This document shows, one piece after another, positions 7,217 through 16,331 of a DNA stretch of 64,000 bases. This DNA is from Planotetraspora sp. A-T 1434 (GTDB taxonomy: Bacteria; Actinomycetota; Actinomycetes; Streptosporangiales; Streptosporangiaceae): assembly GCF_025420585.1 (NCBI RefSeq), contig NZ_JAOEGB010000015.1, forward strand, positions 1 to 64,000. The letters are read 5' to 3'. Both the position numbers and the translations under genes were made by a program. Below the pieces are notes generated by a model, which made no database searches, was not told where the DNA came from, and saw nothing but the letters and a program-made list of their open reading frames with translations. The first letter of the stretch is position 1, and the number at the start of each line of letters is the position of its first letter.

Positions 7217-9252
7217 CGGTCGCCGTCCTTCCGTGTGATGATCAGGCACCCGCTCGGGTGCGCCTCCACGGCGAAGCCCGCGTCCACGTAGGTCGTCGCG
7301 GTCGGCTCGATCACGAGCAGCGGGCCCTCCATCGGGCCCGCGAGCCCTTCCCGCGGCACCACCGGGGCGTCGGCATGGGCACGCTCGCGGAACGACCAGA
7401 GCCTCGTCGTGCCCAGCGGGGTCGCGCCCGCGGGGGGCGCGGGCACCAGAGGGTGCTCGTCGTCGAGCACCACCCTGCTCGTCGCCCGGACCGTGACCAC
7501 TTCCAGCGGGTCGGGTAACTCGTGGCCGAACGTCCGGTGGTAGGCGCCGGAGAAGCGGGCCCCGACGGCGGCCACGTCGTCGTCTCCGAGCCGCAGCGGG
7601 ATCGTCAGCGTGTGCTCCTGCCCGCGATGGCGCAGGTCCAGATCGACCTCCCGTACGGCTCCCGCCCCCGGAGGCGCGTCCGAGCCCGCCAGGCGCTCGA
7701 ACAGTGAGGCCGCCAGACGCTCGATCACCGGCAGGGCCTCCTCGTCGAGGGCGCGGACCAGCGTCCGGGCGGCCGAGCGCACGATGTCGGCCTGTACGAG
7801 CCCCACGGCCGAGAAATTGCCGGCGTTGGGCGGGATCACCACGGTGTCGACGTCGAGCTCGTCGGCCAGCAGGCAGCCGAACAGCGGCCCCGCGCCGCCG
7901 AAGGCGACGATGGCCGTGCCGCGCGGGTCCACGCCCCGCTCGACGGTGACTCCCCGCACCGCCTGGGCCATGTGGGCGGCGGCGATCCTGATGACACCCT
8001 CGGCGACGGCGTCGGTGCCGTCGATCCCCGTCGGCCCGGCCAGCGGCGCGAGCGCCTCGGCCGCCTTCCCGGGGGAGAGCGAGATCCCGCCCGAGATGTG
8101 GCCCGCGGGGATCATGCCGAGGTGCAGCGCGGCGTCGGTGACCGTGGCCTCGGCGCCGCCGCGCCGGTAGCTCACCGGGCCGGGGTCCGCGCCCGCGCTG
8201 CGCGGCCCGACGCGGAGCAGGCCACCGGAGTCGGCGTACGCGATCGAGCCGCCGCCCGCGCCGACCGACCGCACGTCGACCCACGGGCTCTGCAGCGGAA
8301 GGCCGACGACCTCTCCCTGGAACAGCAGGGGCAGCCTGCCGTCCTCGATGAGCGCCGTGTCGAAGCTCGTCCCGCCGACGTCGGCGGCGACAGCCGTACG
8401 CAGTCCGAGGGTCGCCGAGAGCCGCGCGGTGGCGACCGCCCCGGCCACGGGCCCCGACAGGATCGTCTCGAACGGCCGGGCCGCCGCTTCGGAGAGGGTC
8501 AGCGCGCCGCCTCCGGACCGGGTCACCAGCAGGCCGCCCCCGAAGCCGCGGGCGCGCAGCTCACGGTTGAGATTGTGCAGGTAGGGGCCCATGCGGTGGC
8601 GGACGAAGGCGTCCACGACCGTGGTGCAGGTGCGCTCGTACTCCCGGTACTCCCCCGACACCTCATGTGACAGCGAGATCGGGCCGTCGAACCCCGCCTC
8701 ACGGAGCAGGCCGGCCGCCAGCGCCTCGTGGGCCGGGTTGGCGTACGAGTTGACCAGCACGATCGCGACGGCGTCGACTCCCTCGGCGGCGAACAGCCGG
8801 GCCGCCTGCCGTACGGTCTCGGGGTCGAGCTCCCGCACCACCGAGCCGTCGGCGGCCACCCGCTCGGCCACCTCGGCGCGCAGCCGTCTCGGGACGAGCG
8901 GCGGCGGCGGGGTCCAGAACAGGTCGTAGGGGTCGTCGCGGTCGCCGCGCCGGATCTCCAGGACGTCGCGGAAGCCCGCCGTGGTGATCAGCCCGACGGC
9001 GGCGCCTCCTTTTTCCCGGCTGAGGGGGCGTTCGAGCAGCGCGTTCAGCCCCACGGTGGTGCCGTGGACGAAGTGGTCGCAGCGGGCCAGCAGCTCCGCG
9101 GGGACCGCCGCGTCCACCGCGGCGAGGACCCCCAGCTCCGGCGCGGCCGGAGTGGTGGGCTGCTTGGCGACCCTGATCTCACCCGTCGCGGCGTCGTGGA
9201 GGACGAGGTCGGTGAAGGTCCCGCCCACGTCGACTCCGATGACCGTTGTCAT
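7213..9252 (-). CDS. hyuA: Hydantoinase A / oxoprolinase family, alpha subunit
   Basis: This 679-residue protein is of normal length for HyuA. The ASKHA-type ATPase core is visible: the first phosphate motif is IGVDVGGTFTDLVL at residues 4-17, and later come VAADVGGTSFDTALI and AFGGAGPL. It pairs with the downstream hyuB by an ATGA overlap. A 43-base gap separates it from the upstream PucR gene, which probably regulates it. ATG 9252 is the only start that keeps the glycine-rich motif at the N terminus. The likely reaction is ATP-dependent hydrolysis of a hydantoin or oxoproline-like ring. Confidence 0.9.
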   Translation of the reverse strand: MTTVIGVDVGGTFTDLVLHDAATGEIRVAKQPTTPAAPELGVLAAVDAAVPAELLARCDHFVHGTTVGLNALLERPLSREKGGAAVGLITTAGFRDVLEIRRGDRDDPYDLFWTPPPPLVPRRLRAEVAERVAADGSVVRELDPETVRQAARLFAAEGVDAVAIVLVNSYANPAHEALAAGLLREAGFDGPISLSHEVSGEYREYERTCTTVVDAFVRHRMGPYLHNLNRELRARGFGGGLLVTRSGGGALTLSEAAARPFETILSGPVAGAVATARLSATLGLRTAVAADVGGTSFDTALIEDGRLPLLFQGEVVGLPLQSPWVDVRSVGAGGGSIAYADSGGLLRVGPRSAGADPGPVSYRRGGAEATVTDAALHLGMIPAGHISGGISLSPGKAAEALAPLAGPTGIDGTDAVAEGVIRIAAAHMAQAVRGVTVERGVDPRGTAIVAFGGAGPLFGCLLADELDVDTVVIPPNAGNFSAVGLVQADIVRSAARTLVRALDEEALPVIERLAASLFERLAGSDAPPGAGAVREVDLDLRHRGQEHTLTIPLRLGDDDVAAVGARFSGAYHRTFGHELPDPLEVVTVRATSRVVLDDEHPLVPAPPAGATPLGTTRLWSFRERAHADAPVVPREGLAGPMEGPLLVIEPTATTYVDAGFAVEAHPSGCLIITRKDGDR

Positions 9253-9295
9253 GCCTGGCAAGGTAAAGCGGGGCCAGAGTGCCGTCGATGTGGCC

Positions 9296-10807
9296 TCACA
9301 ACGACGCGGCGGCCCCTGTTGTGCCCGGGAGACATTCCCGATCGAGGACGACATGGCAGGCGAGCTGAAGGGCGAACCGGGTCTGCGGATCGGACAGGTC
9401 CGCGCCGAGCGCGTCGGCGATGCGCCGGATCCGATGGGCGACCGCGTTGGGGTGCAGGCTGAGCAGCTCGGCCGCCCGGGTCCGCGAGCCCCAGCTGTCC
9501 AAATACGCCTTGAGGGTCGGCACGGCATGCACCGCCAGCGCGCCCAGCCCGTCGAGCGGGGCCAGCATGTCGCGGGCGGCCATCAAGGCGCTGTCGCTGC
9601 CACTCAGCTCGGCGAGGATCGCGTTGACCCCCAGCCGGTCGAACCGCACCATCTCGCCGGCGCCCGCCCGGCCCGCCGCCGCCCGCGCCTGCGACGCCGT
9701 ACGGCGCAGCCCCTCCGCCCCCACCTGACAGGTCCCCACCCCGGCTCCCAGGGCGCCCCACTGGCCGGAGAAGGGCCAGGACCCGACCCGCTCGTCCGTC
9801 GTGACGACGACGAGGATGCCGTCCTGCCAGCGCGTGACGACCGGAGGCCCGGCCAGGTCGCCGGACCCCGGCAGGCCCGCGACCATGCGCCGCACCTGCC
9901 GCGAAATAGCCTCGCTCGGCCCCACGGAACCATCCTGGCCGCCGGATTCGACGGCCGCGCCGCTTCTGCCGCCGGCGGCTGCCTCGTGAGGTAAGCCGGG
10001 GTCACGGACACCGGCGTCGCACGCAGCGGGGTCGCGGAGGAAGACGGCGATGTGCCAGCCGTCCACCGGGACGCCTTCGTGCCGCGCCCGGCGGGCCGCC
10101 CCTGCCAGGTCCTTGGCCCCGGCCCGCAACAGGACCAGCAAGGCCCGCTCGCGCGCCCGCTCGGCGGCGCGGGCCGCCGCCCGCACTCTGCCAAGAGTGG
10201 TGGCCACCACCCCGGCGACGATGGCCGCGGCGGGGTCCTCGCCGTCCCAGCACACGAAACCGTCGGGCCGCCCGTCGACGCGGATCACGGCCGAGTTGAC
10301 GGCCGGCTCCGCCACCTCGGCCACGCCGTACTCCACGCCTATGGACCGGGAGGCAGCCCGCAGGATGTCCTCCTCCCCCGCCCCCTCGATCGCGCCCAGC
10401 CCCTCGATCGCCTCGCGGGTACGGCGGAGCAGCAGGCTGGGATCGGCTCGCAGCGCGGCGCTGAGCCCCAGGACGGTGTCCGACAGCGAGTGGTCCGATG
10501 CCCCGGCGAGCAGGGCCACCCCTACCTGACGGGCGAGCCCGACGACGTCCGGTGAGGTGCCGGACGGGCCGGGGAGCACGATCGCCGCCGCGCGCCCGCG
10601 TCCGGCGATCCGCAGCGCGTCGAGCACACTCGACGCCTGGATGGCGTGGCGGGACAGGATCGCCAGAGCTCCCGGTGGGGCCGACTCCAGCTCGCGCATC
10701 TCGTCCACCAGGACCACGCCCTCCACTGGCCGGGCGTCCCAAGGACCCGCGACAAGGGTGAGACGGCGGCCCGCGGGCGTCCGGAGCAAATCACTCACAT
10801 GGCGCAT
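9296..10807 (-). CDS. PucR-family transcriptional regulator
   Basis: This 503-residue regulator has an N-terminal PucR-like sensor region (about residues 1-130) and a middle GGDEF-like region. It ends in a C-terminal PucR helix-turn-helix domain (about 425-490), including TLKAYLDSWGSRTRAAELL and HPNAVAHRIRRI. PucR and CdaR relatives typically control purine, hydantoin or amino-acid catabolism in response to the substrate. The gene lies between the transporter genes and hyuAB on the same strand, which fits local control. The ATG at 10807 has GGTGAG upstream. The ligand is unknown. Confidence 0.9.
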   Translation of the reverse strand: MRHVSDLLRTPAGRRLTLVAGPWDARPVEGVVLVDEMRELESAPPGALAILSRHAIQASSVLDALRIAGRGRAAAIVLPGPSGTSPDVVGLARQVGVALLAGASDHSLSDTVLGLSAALRADPSLLLRRTREAIEGLGAIEGAGEEDILRAASRSIGVEYGVAEVAEPAVNSAVIRVDGRPDGFVCWDGEDPAAAIVAGVVATTLGRVRAAARAAERARERALLVLLRAGAKDLAGAARRARHEGVPVDGWHIAVFLRDPAACDAGVRDPGLPHEAAAGGRSGAAVESGGQDGSVGPSEAISRQVRRMVAGLPGSGDLAGPPVVTRWQDGILVVVTTDERVGSWPFSGQWGALGAGVGTCQVGAEGLRRTASQARAAAGRAGAGEMVRFDRLGVNAILAELSGSDSALMAARDMLAPLDGLGALAVHAVPTLKAYLDSWGSRTRAAELLSLHPNAVAHRIRRIADALGADLSDPQTRFALQLACHVVLDRECLPGTTGAAASL

Positions 10808-10874
10808 AGGGGTCTCACCTGTCGCTCAGCGGGCCGTTCGGCAAGGCGCGCAGCCGGTGGGTCCACAGCTGGAG

Positions 10875-11978
10875 TCAGCGGGAGACCGGCCGGTTGGGGA
10901 CACCGGCCAGCACCTCCTCCGCGCGATGACACGCAACCCTACGCCCCTCCACCTCACGGGCGGCGGGCGGCTGGTCCCGGCAGACGTCCGTGGCGAGCGG
11001 GCAGCGGAGCCGGAACGGGCAGCCCGACGCGGCGGGCGCGGCCTCCGTCCGCCCGGACGGGCGCGGCGGTTTCCCCCCGAGGCGCGGTACGGCGTCGCGC
11101 AGAGCCAGCGTGTAGGGGTGAGCCGGGCGCGTCAGCAGGTCCCGCGTGGAGCCCGACTCGACGACGCGGCCCGCGAACAGCACATGGGAGGTGTCGCAGA
11201 GCCGGTCCACGACCCCGAGGTTGTGCGTGATCAGGAGGTAGCCGAGCCCGTGCTCGGCGGCCAGCCTCTCCAGCAGGTCGAGGATCCTCGCCTGAACCGT
11301 GACGTCGAGCGCGCTGGTCGGCTCGTCGAGGACCAGGAGGCGGGGCTCGACGGCCAGGGCCCTCGCGATGGCGACGCGCTGCCGCTGACCGCCGGACATC
11401 TGGTGCGGTTTGCGCACGGCGACGGCCGGATCGAGGCCCACGTCCTCGAGGAGGCTGGTGACCCGTGCCCGCCGGGCGGCTCGGTCCATCCGGTGGTGCG
11501 TGGTGAGCGCCTCGCTGATCGAGGCCTCCACGGTCATGCGGGGATCGAGCGCCTCGCTGCCGTCCTGGAAGACCGGTTGTACGGCCCGCCGGAACTCCGC
11601 GCGTCCCTTCCGGTCAAGGGAGCCCAGGTCGCGGGAGCCGTACCGGATCGTGCCTGAGTGCGGGCGCAGGAGCCCGAGGAGAGCGCGGGCCAGCGTGGTC
11701 TTTCCCGAGCCGCTCTCCCCGATCAGGCCGACCCCGCCGTCGCCGACGGCCAGGGCGACGTCGTGGACCACCACTGTCGAGCCGTACGCGAGCGTCACCC
11801 CGTCGGCCCGCAGCATGGCGCCGCGAGGCACAGCGGCGTCCACGGCGGCGGTGCCAGGCACAGTCTCGTCCGCCGCCGTGGGATCCGATGCGGCGGGACC
11901 CGGCGCAGTGGTGGCGCGGGCTGTGGGGTCTGAGGGCACCAGCGGGCTGGACAGGTCGTCGCCAGGTCGCTCGGTCAT
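10875..11978 (-). CDS. ABC transporter ATPase, oligopeptide/dipeptide type (DppF-like)
   Basis: This 367-residue ATPase has Walker A GESGSGKT at residues 87-94, signature MSGGQRQRV and Walker B LLVLDEPTSALD. A cysteine-rich C-terminal oligopeptide-transporter extension contains CPFRLRCPLATDVC. The first 50 residues are low-complexity Ala, Thr and Pro, so translation might instead begin at the methionine near residue 55. It overlaps the DppD-like gene by ATGA. It forms the second half of the nucleotide-binding pair that powers import through the two permeases upstream. Confidence 0.9.
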   Translation of the reverse strand: MTERPGDDLSSPLVPSDPTARATTAPGPAASDPTAADETVPGTAAVDAAVPRGAMLRADGVTLAYGSTVVVHDVALAVGDGGVGLIGESGSGKTTLARALLGLLRPHSGTIRYGSRDLGSLDRKGRAEFRRAVQPVFQDGSEALDPRMTVEASISEALTTHHRMDRAARRARVTSLLEDVGLDPAVAVRKPHQMSGGQRQRVAIARALAVEPRLLVLDEPTSALDVTVQARILDLLERLAAEHGLGYLLITHNLGVVDRLCDTSHVLFAGRVVESGSTRDLLTRPAHPYTLALRDAVPRLGGKPPRPSGRTEAAPAASGCPFRLRCPLATDVCRDQPPAAREVEGRRVACHRAEEVLAGVPNRPVSR

Positions 11979-12775
11979 TTCTTGTCCTCCGCTGGCTCCG
12001 CCGCGAGGCGGTCGGGGAGTTGGGGGACGGCGGCGATCAGTTCTCGGGTGTAGGCGTCGCCCGGCCGGGCGAAGACGTCGGCGGCGGGGCCGCTCTCCAC
12101 CACGGCGCCGTCCTTCATCACCACAACTCGATCGGCGATCGTGGACACGAGGGCGAGGTCGTGGGAGACGAGCAGCACGGCCAGGCCGCGCTCGTCCCGC
12201 AGGCGCCGCAGCACCGCGACCACCTCCGCCTGCACGGTCACGTCGAGCGCGCTGGTGGGCTCGTCGGCCAGGACGACCTCGGCCCCGAGAGCGATGGCCA
12301 GCGCGATGGCGAACCGCTGCGCCTGGCCGCCGGACACCTGGTGCGGGTAGCGCCGCAGGATGGCGGGTTCCAGCAGCACGGCCGTGACCGCGTCGGCCGC
12401 CCGGCTCCGCGCCTCCGCGCCCTTGACACCGTGGCGGGCGAGCGCGCGGCGCATCAGTGTGCCGAGCCGCATGGTGGGGTTGAGCGCGGCCTGGGGGCTC
12501 TGCATGACGAGGGCGACCCGGGAGCCGCGGATCCGCCGCAGCTCCGCGAGCGGGGCCGAGAGCACGTCCACGCCATCAATAGCGATATTTCCGGAGATGT
12601 CGGCGCCCTCGATGAGGCCGAGGGTCGCGAGCAGCGTCGTCGTCTTGCCCGACCCGCTCTCGCCGACGATCGCGACGCACTCCCCGGCGACGACGTCGAG
12701 CTCCGGAACGGACGCGATCACGCGGTCGCCCATCCGGACGGCGAGGTCCCTGATCCTGATCATCGTGCCACTCAT
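11975..12775 (-). CDS. ABC transporter ATPase, oligopeptide/dipeptide type (DppD-like)
   Basis: This 266-residue ATPase carries Walker A GESGSGKTT, a Q-loop region with ALVMQSPQAALNP, signature VSGGQAQRF and Walker B DEPTSALD. ATG 12775 is set by its ATGA overlap with the permease gene; an internal ATG twelve bases later is possible. It ends in an ATGA overlap with the DppF-like gene. It lacks the long cysteine-rich tail of some DppD proteins. It works as partner of the following ATPase in the same importer. Confidence 0.9.
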   Translation of the reverse strand: MSGTMIRIRDLAVRMGDRVIASVPELDVVAGECVAIVGESGSGKTTTLLATLGLIEGADISGNIAIDGVDVLSAPLAELRRIRGSRVALVMQSPQAALNPTMRLGTLMRRALARHGVKGAEARSRAADAVTAVLLEPAILRRYPHQVSGGQAQRFAIALAIALGAEVVLADEPTSALDVTVQAEVVAVLRRLRDERGLAVLLVSHDLALVSTIADRVVVMKDGAVVESGPAADVFARPGDAYTRELIAAVPQLPDRLAAEPAEDKK

Positions 12776-13662
12776 CTGGCCAGCCTCGCCCTCAGTCCCT
12801 CGCCGAGCACGTTGAACGCGAACGCCGTGACGAGGATCGCCAGGCCGGGGAAGGTCACGACCCACCAGTCCGTCGTGAAGAGCGACTGGCCCTGCTGCAC
12901 CATGAGCCCCCACTCGGCCGTCGGCTCGTGGGCTCCCAGGCCCAGATAGGACAGCGCCGCCGCGGTGAGGATGACCCCGCCGCCGTCCAGCGAGAGCTGC
13001 ACCAGAACCGGGGTCAGCGAGTTGGGCAACACGTGCCGGAACACGATCAGCGGGGCGGGCACTCCCAGGCAGCAGGCGGAGTCGACGAACCCCCGGGTCG
13101 AGACCGAGGCGGCGACCGACGCGGTGAGCCTGGCGTACCACGGCCACCAGGTGACCGCGATGGCCACGATCACAGTGGTCACGCTCGGCTGCAGCACCAC
13201 GGCCAGCGCCAGCGAGAGGAGCAGCGCGGGAAACGCCAGGAAGACATCGGTGACCCGCATGATCACATCGCGCTCCCAGCCGCCCGCGTATCCCGCGACG
13301 ACCCCGAGCACCACGCCGACGATCCCGGACAATGCCAGCACCGCCACGGCGATCACGAGCGAGGTCCGCGCGCCGTACAGGACCCGGCTGAGCACGTCGC
13401 GCCCGACCTGGTCGGTGCCGAACCAGTGCGCGCCGCTCGGCGGAAGCAGCGCCTCCAGTGGATGGGTGGCCGAGCCGCCGTCGTCCGGATAGGGGGCGAT
13501 CCACGGGGCGAGCAGCGCGGCGAGCACGATCAGCCCCAGCAGCACAGCGCCCGCCAGCGCGAGCCGGTCCACCCCCGCCAGGCCACCCACGAGACGACTC
13601 AGTGCCGTACGGCGGAGCGGGAGCGGGGCGACGGGCGCGCCCGACGGGCCGGGGGCGGTCAA
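12772..13662 (-). CDS. ABC transporter permease, DppC-like
   Basis: This 296-residue inner membrane permease has about six hydrophobic segments. The conserved DppC opening HWFGTDQVGRDVLSRVLYGARTS sits near residue 80 and the EAA-type loop near 200. The best start is TTG 13662, which overlaps the TGA of the upstream permease in a TTGA arrangement and has GAGG five bases before it. Longer readings to 15075 run antisense through dppB and the binding-protein gene. It pairs with the DppB-like protein to form the import channel. Confidence 0.85.
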   Translation of the reverse strand: MTAPGPSGAPVAPLPLRRTALSRLVGGLAGVDRLALAGAVLLGLIVLAALLAPWIAPYPDDGGSATHPLEALLPPSGAHWFGTDQVGRDVLSRVLYGARTSLVIAVAVLALSGIVGVVLGVVAGYAGGWERDVIMRVTDVFLAFPALLLSLALAVVLQPSVTTVIVAIAVTWWPWYARLTASVAASVSTRGFVDSACCLGVPAPLIVFRHVLPNSLTPVLVQLSLDGGGVILTAAALSYLGLGAHEPTAEWGLMVQQGQSLFTTDWWVVTFPGLAILVTAFAFNVLGEGLRARLAR

Positions 13663-14675
13663 CGTGTCCTCACTCTCGGGTCGATCACGCCCTGGAGCAG
13701 GTCCACGGCGAGGTTGGCGAGGACGTAGAGCACCGCGACGAGCAGCGTGACCCCGGCGATCGCGGGGGTGTCCAGGGAGCGGATGGAGTCGGCGGCGTAG
13801 CGGCCGAGGCCCGGCCAGTTGAACACCGCCTCCACGAGGAAGCCGTTCACGATGGAGTACGCGAAGACGAGCGCGATGAGCGACAGGACCGGGTTGAGCG
13901 CCGGGCGCAGGGCGAACCGGGTCAGCACGGCGGTCTCGCCGAAGCCCAGCGCCCGCTCCAGCCGGGCGTGGTCGCGGGCGGACTCCTCGATGAGGGCGGC
14001 CCGGGTCATCTGGGCGACCACGCCCGCCGGGTACGCCGCGATCACCAGGGCGGGCAGGACCAGGTGCGAGAGGGTGCTCCCCAGGATCGGCCAGTTGCCG
14101 GTGAAGAGAGCGTCCACGGCCGTGATGTTGGTGTAGACGTGCAGGGGGCTGGTCCTGTCGAGGCCCGTGTCGTACTCCCCCGCGACAGGGAACCAGCCGA
14201 GCGCGCTGGCGAAGATCGTCTGCAGCGCCAGGGCCAGCCAGAACACCGGCACGGAGACCGCCAGCATGGAGGAGAGCCGGATCGACAGATCCGGAAATTT
14301 CCCCTTGTAGCGGGCGGCGGCGACCCCCAGCGGGATCCCGGCGACGACCGCGATGACGAGCGCGGCGCCGACCAGCTCCAGCGAGGCGGGGAACGCCTGG
14401 AAGAGGTCGTCCTTGACCGGCCGCCGGGTGTGCAGGCTCACGCCCCAGTCGCCCCCGAGCAGGTCGCGGACGTAGTTCCAGAGCTGCACCGGCACCGGGT
14501 CGTCCAGCCCGAACTGCCGGCGCGCCGCGGCGAGCTCCGCCGGAGACGCCCTGGGCCCCGCGTAGGCCACGGCGGGGTCCCCGGGGACCAGCCGCATGAT
14601 GACGAACGTGAGGGTGACCACGCCGGCCACGACCAGGAGAGCCTGGCCGAGCCGGCGGATCAGGTACCGCGACAT
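13659..14675 (-). CDS. ABC transporter permease, DppB-like
   Basis: This 338-residue permease has the standard DppB beginning: a first membrane helix, then RLVPGDPA near residue 28 and QFGLDDPVPVQLWNYV near 55. About six membrane helices follow, with an EAA-like loop (ALGFGETAVLTRFALRPAL). It starts three bases after the stop of the binding-protein gene and overlaps the DppC-like gene. It forms half of the transmembrane channel of the importer. Confidence 0.9.
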   Translation of the reverse strand: MSRYLIRRLGQALLVVAGVVTLTFVIMRLVPGDPAVAYAGPRASPAELAAARRQFGLDDPVPVQLWNYVRDLLGGDWGVSLHTRRPVKDDLFQAFPASLELVGAALVIAVVAGIPLGVAAARYKGKFPDLSIRLSSMLAVSVPVFWLALALQTIFASALGWFPVAGEYDTGLDRTSPLHVYTNITAVDALFTGNWPILGSTLSHLVLPALVIAAYPAGVVAQMTRAALIEESARDHARLERALGFGETAVLTRFALRPALNPVLSLIALVFAYSIVNGFLVEAVFNWPGLGRYAADSIRSLDTPAIAGVTLLVAVLYVLANLAVDLLQGVIDPRVRTR

Positions 14676-14678
14676 GCC

Positions 14679-16301
14679 TCAGGCACCGGGCTTGAGGTCG
14701 TAGGCGAACACGACGTTCGGGTAAGCCGGGTTGTCGGCATACCCCTGCACCGACTTGGCGTAGGCGCGCTGGTAGTTCTGCACGTACGGCACCGCCACGG
14801 CGGCCTTCTCGCCGATGATCTTCGTCTGGAGGTCGGCGTACGCCTTCTCCGCCGCGGCCTTGTCGGTGGCCGTCAGCTCGGGCAGCGAGTCGATCTCCTT
14901 GTCGATCGCGTCGTCCTTCAGGTAGGAGAGGTTGAAGGACACCGGATCGGCGCTGTGGATCACGTTGACGAACCAGGAGTACGCGTCGGCGTAGTCCGGA
15001 TACCAGTACATGACGAAGATGTCCTGGCGCTTGGCCGGGTCCTTGGCCTTGCCCTGGTCCCACTGCGTGGTCCACTGCAGGGGCTTGGCCGACAGCTTGA
15101 CGTTCAGCTTGTCGAGCGCCGAGCTGAGCAGCGTGACCAGCACTTCCTGGTCGGCGTCGCCCTGGGCGTAGGTCAGGCTCAGGTCGAGCTGCTTGCCGCC
15201 GGGCCCGTAGCCCGCCTCCTTGAGCAGCGCCTCCGCGCCCGCGAGGTCCTGCTTGGGCGTCTGACCGGGGGTGAAGCCGAGCAGGCCCTCGGGGACCAGG
15301 CCGCTGGCAGGGACTCCGGCGCCCTTCAGCGCGGCCACCAGGCCGTCGTAGTCGATCGCCTTCTGCACGGCCTGGCGGAGCCGCACGTCCTTGAGCGGGC
15401 CGTTAGCCGTGTTGAACAACGTGAGCAGGTTCTGGAACGACGGCGTCTGCGAGGTCTGGACGCTCGGGGTGCCGCTCGCCTGGGCGTAGAGCTGCGGGTT
15501 GAGCCGCTCGACGAAGCTCACCTCGCCGCGCTGCAGGAGCTGCCACGCGGTCGTGAGCTCCGGGGTCACCCGATAGGCGATCTTCTTGTAGTGGGCGCCG
15601 TCCCAGCCGCCCCAGTAGCCGTCGAAGGCCTTCAGCGTGAGCTCGGTCTCCTGCCCCTTCTGCCACGTGTCGATGGTGTACGGCCCGGAGCCGGCGTCGT
15701 GGCCCTCACCGAACCACTTCTTCAGGTCGTCCGAGGTGGCCGACGTGTCGTAGACGTACGACGCGTATCCGGCCGAGGCGACCAGGTCGAGCGCGGTCGG
15801 ATACTTGAGCGTGAAGACCAGCGTCGTGGGGTCCTTGGCCTCGATCTTGTCGACCGCGCCCCAGATGTAGGCCGCGCCCTGCCCGATCTTCATGGTCCGC
15901 TCGATGGAGGCCTTCGCCGCGGCGGCGTCGACCGGCTTGCCGGTGTGGAACTTCGCACCCGAGCGCAGGGTGAACGTCCACGTCTTGCCGTCCGGCGAGG
16001 ACGTCCAGGAGGTGGCGAGCCGGGGCTCGGCCTTCTTGGTCTGGGGGTTATAGCGGGTCAGCGACTCGTAGACGTTCTGCATCGCGATGATCTCGTTGGA
16101 GTACGAGCTCGCGGGGTCCCAGTCGGTGACGACGTCCAGGTTGGGGACGTAGACGAAGGTCGCGTCAGTGGTGCCCGCCGAGGACGTGCCCGGCTGAGGC
16201 GAGCCTTCGGCGCCGCGAACCTTTCCGCCCGCGCACGCCGCGGCGGTCAGGGCCACGGCCGTCACGGCTCCCGCCGCGAGCAGACGCTTGTGCCAGCGCA
16301 T
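14679..16301 (-). CDS. ABC transporter substrate-binding lipoprotein (family 5)
   Basis: This 540-residue family 5 binding protein has a signal peptide ending in an AAAC lipobox near residue 23, so it is a membrane-anchored lipoprotein. It contains WTFTLRSGAKFHTG near residue 110 and the same DVRLRQAVQKAIDYD block as its paralogue at 718-2334. It lies between the short HyuA-like gene and the two permease genes in the same operon, so it sets the substrate of this importer. The neighbours suggest a cyclic amide, peptide-like compound or hydantoin; the sequence alone does not decide. Confidence 0.92.
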   Translation of the reverse strand: MRWHKRLLAAGAVTAVALTAAACAGGKVRGAEGSPQPGTSSAGTTDATFVYVPNLDVVTDWDPASSYSNEIIAMQNVYESLTRYNPQTKKAEPRLATSWTSSPDGKTWTFTLRSGAKFHTGKPVDAAAAKASIERTMKIGQGAAYIWGAVDKIEAKDPTTLVFTLKYPTALDLVASAGYASYVYDTSATSDDLKKWFGEGHDAGSGPYTIDTWQKGQETELTLKAFDGYWGGWDGAHYKKIAYRVTPELTTAWQLLQRGEVSFVERLNPQLYAQASGTPSVQTSQTPSFQNLLTLFNTANGPLKDVRLRQAVQKAIDYDGLVAALKGAGVPASGLVPEGLLGFTPGQTPKQDLAGAEALLKEAGYGPGGKQLDLSLTYAQGDADQEVLVTLLSSALDKLNVKLSAKPLQWTTQWDQGKAKDPAKRQDIFVMYWYPDYADAYSWFVNVIHSADPVSFNLSYLKDDAIDKEIDSLPELTATDKAAAEKAYADLQTKIIGEKAAVAVPYVQNYQRAYAKSVQGYADNPAYPNVVFAYDLKPGA

Positions 16302-16331
16302 GTATGGGGGGTTCCTTTCGTATCCACCGGC

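Noticed and set aside
5513-7291. Long plus-strand ORF of 592 codons across hyuB
   Set aside because: It is a GC-driven antisense shadow of hyuB, with no domain and no ribosome binding site.
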